DNA of 64,000 bases, taken from Nocardioides sp. LHD-245 (GTDB lineage: Bacteria; Actinomycetota; Actinomycetes; Propionibacteriales; Nocardioidaceae). Under the pieces are notes generated by a model. It was not told the origin of the DNA, did not search any database, and saw only the letters and a list, made by a program, of their open reading frames with translations. Where the stretch lies: assembly GCF_030929495.1 (NCBI RefSeq), contig NZ_JAVFWN010000015.1, forward strand, positions 124,001 to 188,000, given 5' to 3'. The translations under genes and the position numbers were made by a program. The first letter of the stretch is position 1. Each line of letters begins with the position of its first letter. This document shows, in pieces, positions 58,402 to 64,000 of the stretch.

Positions 58402-60477
58402 ATGCGTACTCACCACCCGGCCCGCCGCCTGCGCGCGCGACGGCCACTCTCGATCGCCGCGGCGCTGGTCACCACCGCCGCGGCCCTGACCGTCACGGGC
58501 TCGCTCGGCGCGCCCGCCGTCGCTGACCCGCCGCCGGCCGCGTCCGGCACCGCGCCCCTCCAGACCTGCACCGCCGAGCAGGTGCGCGCCTCCGAGCGCA
58601 ACTGGATCTTCGGCAACAACGGCGGCATCGACTTCGGGGTCTCCGGGACGACCGCCACTGCGGTGCGGGTCCCGGGATCCACCGTCGAGGGATCCACCGT
58701 CGTGTCCGACACCACCGGTAACCTGCTGTTCTGGTCGAACGGCTCGACGATCTTCAACCGCGACAACCAGGTGATGCCCAACGGCAGCGGCCTGCTGATC
58801 AACGCCTCGGCCACGCAGACCGTGGCGTCCTTCCCATCGATCACCAACCCCGGCACGTACTTCGTGGTCACCACGACGGGCGCGTCCGAGGTGGGCGGCG
58901 ACGGTCAGCTCTACTACAGCAAGGTCGACATGAGCCTCGACGGAGGCCTGGGCGCCGTGACCTCGGTCAAGAACGTGCCCCTCGGCGGATCCGACGACGG
59001 CAGCGAGGCGCTCACCGCCGTGCCGAATGCCACCGGCGACGGCTTCTGGGTGCTGTCGACGAAGGCCAACGCGCCGGAGATCCTCGCCTTCGAGTTCGAC
59101 GGCGACGGCCCGGTGTCCGGCACGGCGGTCGCCAGCACGCTGTCGACGGCCAACGGCAACCAGTACGGCACCCTCAACATCAGCCGGGACCTGAGCCAGG
59201 TCGTGCAGATGACCGGCTCCAGCACCGGTCGCTCGCAGGTCCGGGTGCTCGACGTCGACGGCGCCACGGGCGTGCTGACCGAGAAGTTCAGCTGGGACCT
59301 GCCCACCGGCTCAGGCACGGGCAGCAACGGCTACTCGGCGGACTTCTCCCCCGAGGGCGACTACGTCTACGCGACCAAGATCTTCGGCGGTGCGCACCTC
59401 TTCCGCTACCGGCTCGACGGTGCGGCGACCTCCGCCGACGTCGCCGCGTCCGTCGAGAACCTCTCGGGGATCGGCAACGGCGGCCAGGTCCGCCGGGCTC
59501 CCGACGGCCGGATGTACGTCGCCAACCGGGCCGCGACCACGCTCAGCGTCGTCAACACCCCCGACGCCACGGACCCCGGCCTGGTCATCGGCGGCTTCCC
59601 GCTGGCCGCCGGCGTCTCGAACAGCTGGGGTCTGCCCCAGACGGTGACCGGCTGCCCGAAGCCGCCGAACCCGCCGGTCGTCGAGGTCGAGGGACCAGGT
59701 GACGGCGAGGTCTACTTCGAGGGTCAGGAGGTGCCGGCGGCGTACTCCTGCACCTCTCCGGACAGCACCATCGCATCCTGCGAGGGCCCGGTCCCGGACG
59801 GCGAGAACATCGACACCTCGACCCCGGGGGAGCACGAGTTCACGGTGACCGGCACCGACGACAAGGGCCTGAGTACGACGACGAAGGTCACCTACAAGGT
59901 CGTCGCCACCGTCGGGCTGTGCCGCGGTACGCCGCTGTCGCTGCTCAACCTGACCCCCGGGACGGCGAATCCGGCTACCAGCCCGTGTGCGACCGACGAC
60001 CGCAGGGTGCTGCGGATCAACGAGCGTCTCGCGGTGAACCCGGGCCTGCTCGGCGGACTGCTCAACCCGCTACTGCGCAGCACGGTGAGCACCGGGGTGC
60101 TGACCGGCACGACCACCACGGGCGCCGGTCTGGCGACGGCGACCGCAACGGTCGACAACGCGAGCGTGAGTCTGCCGGGGCTGGTCACGCTGACCGTGTC
60201 GGGTGTGCACAGCGAGGCCCGCTCCCAGCTGCGCAGTTGCGTGGCCGCGGACGTCGCCGGTTCGTCGCATCTCGCGACCTTGACCCTCAACGGCAAGACG
60301 ATCGCGGTCGGCGACAAGCCGCTGACGATCCCGCTGGTCGTGGGCTCGCTGTCCATCAACCAGCAGGTGCGCACCGGCAACACCGTCACGCAGCGTGCGG
60401 TGTTCCTCGACCTGCCGGGCAACCTGCTGGACATCGCGATCGGCGAGTCCACCGCGGGCGTGGTCTGCGGCGGCTGA
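58402..60477 (+). CDS. Secreted propeller protein with choice-of-anchor-like C-terminus
   Basis: 691 residues. A Tat-like basic N-terminus (RRLRARRPLSIAAALVTTAA) and APAVAD suggest export. Residues about 65-410 have the pattern NWIFGNNGGIDFG, then DTTGNLLFWSNGSTIFNRDN and QVMPNGSGLL. This closely resembles the N-terminal propeller of Bacteroidota gliding/type 9 secretion-associated proteins. An Ig-like segment (about 425-505) follows. The last 180 residues are Leu/Thr/Gly-rich (LCRGTPLSLLNL...RSCVAADVAGSSH) and resemble the actinobacterial choice-of-anchor P group. Surface attachment is likely; binding partner unknown. Confidence 0.82.
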   Translation: MRTHHPARRLRARRPLSIAAALVTTAAALTVTGSLGAPAVADPPPAASGTAPLQTCTAEQVRASERNWIFGNNGGIDFGVSGTTATAVRVPGSTVEGSTVVSDTTGNLLFWSNGSTIFNRDNQVMPNGSGLLINASATQTVASFPSITNPGTYFVVTTTGASEVGGDGQLYYSKVDMSLDGGLGAVTSVKNVPLGGSDDGSEALTAVPNATGDGFWVLSTKANAPEILAFEFDGDGPVSGTAVASTLSTANGNQYGTLNISRDLSQVVQMTGSSTGRSQVRVLDVDGATGVLTEKFSWDLPTGSGTGSNGYSADFSPEGDYVYATKIFGGAHLFRYRLDGAATSADVAASVENLSGIGNGGQVRRAPDGRMYVANRAATTLSVVNTPDATDPGLVIGGFPLAAGVSNSWGLPQTVTGCPKPPNPPVVEVEGPGDGEVYFEGQEVPAAYSCTSPDSTIASCEGPVPDGENIDTSTPGEHEFTVTGTDDKGLSTTTKVTYKVVATVGLCRGTPLSLLNLTPGTANPATSPCATDDRRVLRINERLAVNPGLLGGLLNPLLRSTVSTGVLTGTTTTGAGLATATATVDNASVSLPGLVTLTVSGVHSEARSQLRSCVAADVAGSSHLATLTLNGKTIAVGDKPLTIPLVVGSLSINQQVRTGNTVTQRAVFLDLPGNLLDIAIGESTAGVVCGG

Positions 60478-60511
60478 CCGGCGGCTGACCGGCAGCTGAC
60501 CGGCAGCTGAC
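60468..60511 (+). repeat. Four 11-bp tandem repeats across the stop codon
   Basis: CGGCGGCTGAC at 60468-60478 and 60479-60489, then CGGCAGCTGAC at 60490-60500 and 60501-60511. The TGA stop codon of the preceding gene (60475-60477) lies in the first unit. Reading-through or slippage would alter the stop region only slightly, because each unit carries TGA in a different frame. Confidence 0.8.
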
Positions 60512-60515
60512 GGGT

Positions 60516-60556
60516 GCCCGATCGCGGGCGGTGGGCCTCACCTCCCGCGATCGGGC
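60516..60556. terminator. 13-bp hairpin terminator
   Basis: GCCCGATCGCGGG (60516-60528) pairs perfectly with CCCGCGATCGGGC (60544-60556) across 15 nt. It lies 38 bp after the stop of the propeller protein gene and 25 bp before the next start. Confidence 0.75.
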
Positions 60557-60581
60557 GCCGAACCGACCTAGAGTCGAAAGC

Positions 60582-61802
60582 ATGACCGACGACGCTCCCG
60601 CGAACGGCACCCCCGAGCACCCCGCCGACGGGCCGCCGGCCGCGCCGCCGGCTCCGTCCACCGCGCCGGGCGCTGCACCGTCCACCGCGTCCGGTGCCGG
60701 CCTGACGCCCCCGGCCGGGGCGATCGTCACCGACCCCGATCCCGCCACCGACGACCGCGGCGCGGGCGACGCGCCCCCGCCGCCCGTCGGGACCGGTCTC
60801 CCGGGCCCGATCGAGCCGGAGTTCCCGACCCGGGCGACCCGGGCGGGCAGCACCGGCGGCGTGGTCGCGCTGGGGACCGGCCTGCTCGGCGCCGCGGTGC
60901 TCGTCGGCGCCATCCGCGCCCGCGACGGCGGGGATCTCGACTGGTCCAACTACGGCGTCGGCCTCGGCGCGACCGCGGTGCTGCTCGTCATCGCCGTCCT
61001 CGGGGCTCTCGCGGACCGCCGCGCCGGCGGCCGTGCCCGGGAGGAGGTCGTCACCTGGCCGGGTGTCGTCGGCATCGGCGCCACCGCGTTGATGATCGGC
61101 ATCGGGATCGACCGCGACGACGACTGGGTCGCCTACCTCATCGGCGGCACGATGGTCGCGCTCGCCGTGATCGGGTACCTCGCGGCCCGGCGGGCCGCCT
61201 TCGTCGTCGTCGCGATCCTCGGTCTCGCCCTGATCTACGGCGTCGCGTTCGACAACGTGGTCGCCGACAGCATCGGTGACGGCCATCCGCAGGTGACCGC
61301 CGCGGTACTCGTGGCCGTGTTCGTCGTGGTCGTCACCCTGCTCGGCTGGGCCCTGCCGAGCAGGGCCGTCTCCGGCGTGGCCGTCGGGGCGTTCGGCCTC
61401 GTCGGCTTCCTCGGGATCCTGGGGTCCTTCGCCGTCATGCGCTTCTTCGCGGGGGTCTTCGGCGGCATGTCGATGATGCTCGACCGCGAGACGGGCGATG
61501 TGACCTCCGGCCTGGGGGCGGGCGGCGGCTTCGAGGAGTCCGACGTGTGGTGGGTGGTCGTGCTCGGGGGACTGCTCGCCGTGCTGTGGGCGCTGGCCGC
61601 CGCGGTGTCCAACCACTCCGGCTTCTCTCTGCTCGCCATCGCCATGCCGGCGCTCGGCGTCCCGCTCGCGTCCGTGGCGCTCGCTGTCGAGCACCCGACC
61701 TGGTGGGCCGCGACGGCGGCGACGGCAGGCGGCCTGGTGCTGCTCGCCGGAGTCCTCCTCGCCCGGGTGCGCGGTCGCCGGACCGGGAGTGCCCTGGGGT
61801 AG
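60582..61802 (+). CDS. Multi-pass membrane protein with Pro/Ala-rich N-terminus
   Basis: 406 residues from ATG at 60582. The first 90 residues are Pro/Ala/Asp-rich and probably disordered. About ten hydrophobic helices follow, in pairs (for example AVLVGAIRARDGGDLDW, GVVGIGATALMIGIGI, LAIAMPALGVPLASVALAV). Short acidic loops such as DRDDDW separate them. No transporter signature is seen and the family is not recognised. It is followed after 36 bp by the SNF2 gene. Confidence 0.82.
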   Translation: MTDDAPANGTPEHPADGPPAAPPAPSTAPGAAPSTASGAGLTPPAGAIVTDPDPATDDRGAGDAPPPPVGTGLPGPIEPEFPTRATRAGSTGGVVALGTGLLGAAVLVGAIRARDGGDLDWSNYGVGLGATAVLLVIAVLGALADRRAGGRAREEVVTWPGVVGIGATALMIGIGIDRDDDWVAYLIGGTMVALAVIGYLAARRAAFVVVAILGLALIYGVAFDNVVADSIGDGHPQVTAAVLVAVFVVVVTLLGWALPSRAVSGVAVGAFGLVGFLGILGSFAVMRFFAGVFGGMSMMLDRETGDVTSGLGAGGGFEESDVWWVVVLGGLLAVLWALAAAVSNHSGFSLLAIAMPALGVPLASVALAVEHPTWWAATAATAGGLVLLAGVLLARVRGRRTGSALG

Positions 61803-61838
61803 CACGCCCGAGTAGGGACTCCGGGTTAGGTTCCCCCT

Positions 61839-64000
61839 GTGAGCTTCGTTCCCGTCACCGGCCCCGCCACCTTCCGGGCCGGGGACCCGGCGACCATCGA
61901 GTTCACCGACGCCGACGGCGCGCGTCGGGTCGCGCTGCCGGTCAGCGCGGCACTGCCCGTCCTGAGCCGGTCGCGAGCCGACGCCGACGCCCACCCCAGC
62001 GTCCAGCTGCTCAGCGGCGCGGCGCTGCTCGGGCTGCGGCTGGTGGCCGCGGGCAAGGTCGTGCCCGACCCGACCGGGCGGACGTGGCGGGTCCACGGTC
62101 TGGAGCCCCACGACCAGGACGCGGTCGAGCGCCTCGCCCACGCCCGTGCGTACGACGACCTCCCCGTCGCCGACGCGGCCGGACTGGTCCGCGGCATGCT
62201 GGACGCGGTCGCGGGCACGCTCCCGCGCGCGGCCCCGAGCGGTCGCCGCGCCCGCGTCGCCGAGCCGGCCGCCGCGGCGGCCCGGCCCGAGGACTTCGCC
62301 GACCGGGTCCGTCGCCGTCTGGCCGTGCGCCGCGACGAGCGACCGGACCGGGACGCGGACGACACCGTGTTGCCCGAGCTGGTGCGGGTCTCCCTGCGGG
62401 TGGAGGCCGACGAGGAGGAGCTCGTCGCGGGCACGGTCCGGGTGGTGCTCCAGGTCCACGACGAGCGCGACCCGCTCCATGTCCGCGACGCGGCCCTGCT
62501 GTGGACCGGTGGCCCCGCCGAGCACGGCTTCGGGAGCCGGGCCCGGGTGCACGCCAGCATCGCGCTGCGGGCCGCCGCCGACGCGTGGCCGGTCCTCGAC
62601 CGGCTGCTCGCGCTCGCCGTACCCGACCAGCTCACCCTCGACGGCGCGGAGATCGGCAGCCTGCTCGACCATGTGGGTGCCCTGCGCGACGCCCGCGTCG
62701 ACGTGCACTGGCCACGCTCGCTCGGCCCGGACCTGACCACGCGCGCCGTGCTCGACCAACGTCGCGACGGGACGGGCCGCAACCCGGAGCTGCCGCTGCA
62801 GGACAGCCCGTTCTCGACCGACGGCCTGTTCTCCTTCTCCTGGCAGGTCTCCCTCCATGGCGAGGCGCTCACCACCGCCGAGATGGCCGAGCTCGCCGAG
62901 GCCGCCAGCCCGGTGATCAAGCTGCGTGGCGCCTGGACCGTGGTCGACCCGACGACGGCCGCGCGGGCCCGCAGGCGGCTGATCCGCAAGGCCACGGGCG
63001 CCCAGGCCCTGGCCGCCGCGCTCGCCGGGATCACCGAGCTGCCCACGACGGGCGACGTGCCGTCGGCGAGCACCGAGGTGGTCGTCGGCGCCAGCCTCCT
63101 GCAGGTCCGCGAGCAGCTGCTCGCGGCCGCGACCCGCGCGCCCCTCCCTGAGCCCGACGGTCTGGCCGCCCGGCTGCGCGGCTACCAGCGCCACGGGCTG
63201 ACCTGGCTCGCCGATCTGACCGGGCTCGGGCTCGGTGCCTGTCTCGCCGACGACATGGGCCTCGGCAAGACGATCACCCTGATCGCGCTCCACCTCCACC
63301 GGCTCGAGCAGGGCCTGTCCCACGGCGGCCCGACCCTCGTCGTCTGCCCGGCCAGCCTCCTCGGCAACTGGGAGGCGGAGATCGAGCGGTTCGCGCCCGG
63401 CATCCCCGTCCGCCGCTTCCACGGCGGCGCTCGCTCGCTCCAGGGCCTGCGTGGCGGCTTCGTGCTGACCACCTACGGCACGCTCCGCCGCGACATCGAC
63501 ACCTTCGCCGGGCTCACCTGGGACATCGTCGTGGCCGACGAGGCCCAGCACGTCAAGAACTCCCGGACGTCGACGTCGCGCGCGCTGCGACGCCTGACCA
63601 GCCGCGCCCGGGTCGCGCTGACCGGCACGCCGGTCGAGAACGACCTGACCGAGCTGTGGTCGATCCTCGACTGGTGCGTCCCCGGCCTGCTCGGCAGCCG
63701 CCAGGCGTTCCGCCGGGTCTGGGGCGCGCCGATCGAGTCGGGAGCGGAGCCGACCAAGGCACGCCAGTTCGCGGACCTGATCGGCCCGTTCCTGCTGCGC
63801 CGCCGCAAGTCGGATCCCGGGATCGCGCCCGAACTGCCGCCCAAGACGGAGACCGACCACCTGCTCGGCCTGACCCGCGAGCAGGTGGTGCTCTACGAGG
63901 CGTTCGTCAGGGACACCATGGCGCGGATCGAGCGCGCCGACGAGGACGCCCGCCGTGGCATGGTGCTCGCACTGCTGACCGGCCTCAAGCAGATCTGCAA
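61839..64000 (+). CDS. SNF2-type DEAD/DEAH helicase, 3' end outside window
   Basis: 720 codons from GTG at 61839 remain open to the end of the window. The N-terminal 450 residues match the bacterial SNF2-associated domain only in general character. The helicase part starts at about 450 (RLRGYQRHGLTWL), with Walker A DDMGLGKT (about 472-479), VCPASLLGNW (Ia), VADEAQHVKN (DEAQ box, about 566) and LTGTPVENDLTELWSI (III). The C-terminal helicase domain lies beyond the window. Such enzymes remodel protein-nucleic acid complexes. The partner gene often found next to it (SWIM zinc finger) would be further downstream. Confidence 0.9.
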   Translation, partial: MSFVPVTGPATFRAGDPATIEFTDADGARRVALPVSAALPVLSRSRADADAHPSVQLLSGAALLGLRLVAAGKVVPDPTGRTWRVHGLEPHDQDAVERLAHARAYDDLPVADAAGLVRGMLDAVAGTLPRAAPSGRRARVAEPAAAAARPEDFADRVRRRLAVRRDERPDRDADDTVLPELVRVSLRVEADEEELVAGTVRVVLQVHDERDPLHVRDAALLWTGGPAEHGFGSRARVHASIALRAAADAWPVLDRLLALAVPDQLTLDGAEIGSLLDHVGALRDARVDVHWPRSLGPDLTTRAVLDQRRDGTGRNPELPLQDSPFSTDGLFSFSWQVSLHGEALTTAEMAELAEAASPVIKLRGAWTVVDPTTAARARRRLIRKATGAQALAAALAGITELPTTGDVPSASTEVVVGASLLQVREQLLAAATRAPLPEPDGLAARLRGYQRHGLTWLADLTGLGLGACLADDMGLGKTITLIALHLHRLEQGLSHGGPTLVVCPASLLGNWEAEIERFAPGIPVRRFHGGARSLQGLRGGFVLTTYGTLRRDIDTFAGLTWDIVVADEAQHVKNSRTSTSRALRRLTSRARVALTGTPVENDLTELWSILDWCVPGLLGSRQAFRRVWGAPIESGAEPTKARQFADLIGPFLLRRRKSDPGIAPELPPKTETDHLLGLTREQVVLYEAFVRDTMARIERADEDARRGMVLALLTGLKQIC

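Noticed and set aside
55645..58416. Long minus-strand extension of the VapB frame across recQ
   Set aside because: Only the last 71 codons have antitoxin features, and a good ribosome-binding site marks that start.
59892..63860. Very long antisense open frame (over 1300 codons) opposite the SNF2 and membrane protein genes
   Set aside because: It is a by-product of GC-rich codon bias. It is rich in Arg, Gly, Asp and His repeats, has no family motif, and lies opposite well-supported genes.

Overview
The window is about 64 kb of very GC-rich DNA with nearly every base coding. Many starts are GTG, several transcripts look leaderless, and stop/start overlaps (GTGA, ATGA) are common. Gene families (SigE-type and SigX5-type sigma factors, TIGR03086 mycothiol-type proteins, lipobox penicillin-binding protein, PucR regulators) point to a high-GC actinobacterium, most like Nocardioides or a close relative. 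That assignment is inference from gene style. No rRNA, tRNA, prophage, insertion sequence or CRISPR array was recognised.

Layout. 1-290: tail of a D/P-rich protein and a symmetric repeat array. 286-4857: aminotransferase and CoA-acylating semialdehyde dehydrogenase, divergent from a PucR regulator (amine or amino-acid catabolism). 4839-6516: ECF sigma factor overlapping a membrane-anchored propeller protein. 6598-8442: GNAT, YceI and a 45-residue small protein. 8661-10819: small protein then glmS. 10838-14854: secreted nuclease-like protein, DEAD-box helicase, lytic-transglycosylase-like lipoprotein. 14931-18302: redox enzyme/MerR pair and a class B PBP. 18303-18919: non-coding repeat cluster. 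18920-21144: aldehyde dehydrogenase and VapBC-1. 21411-27855: two efflux permeases, a TetR and a large XRE-ATPase-TPR regulator. 27979-35432: large secreted proteins, LtrA, SigX5-type sigma. 35510-40261: glycerolipid cluster (glpD, TetR, AGPS-like oxidase, lipid kinase). 40360-43692: GTP cyclohydrolase II with MarR, pirin, beta-glucosidase. 43747-47532: membrane proteins and a quinone oxidoreductase. 47566-49317: three CAP-domain paralogues. 49423-54756: M13 peptidase, DUF2470, secreted proteins, tandem-HTH LuxR regulator. 54757-58140: palindromic element, VapBC-2, RecQ-PRTase helicase. 58402-64000: secreted propeller protein, membrane protein, start of a SNF2 helicase.

The most unusual signal is a family of palindromic intergenic elements (ends GGCCGGCAGCGTG and CACGCTCGGCC) at 18603-18704 and 54832-54935. 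The same end sequences occur inside the recQ-like gene, where an in-frame 81-bp unit is tandemly repeated (56416-56613). This looks like a non-coding palindromic repeat that has entered a protein gene, comparable in principle to the Rickettsia palindromic elements. A second theme is very compact divergent regulation: near-perfect palindromes overlap the start codons or ribosome-binding sites of TetR, MerR and MarR regulator/target pairs (15876, 23491, 37700, 40327).
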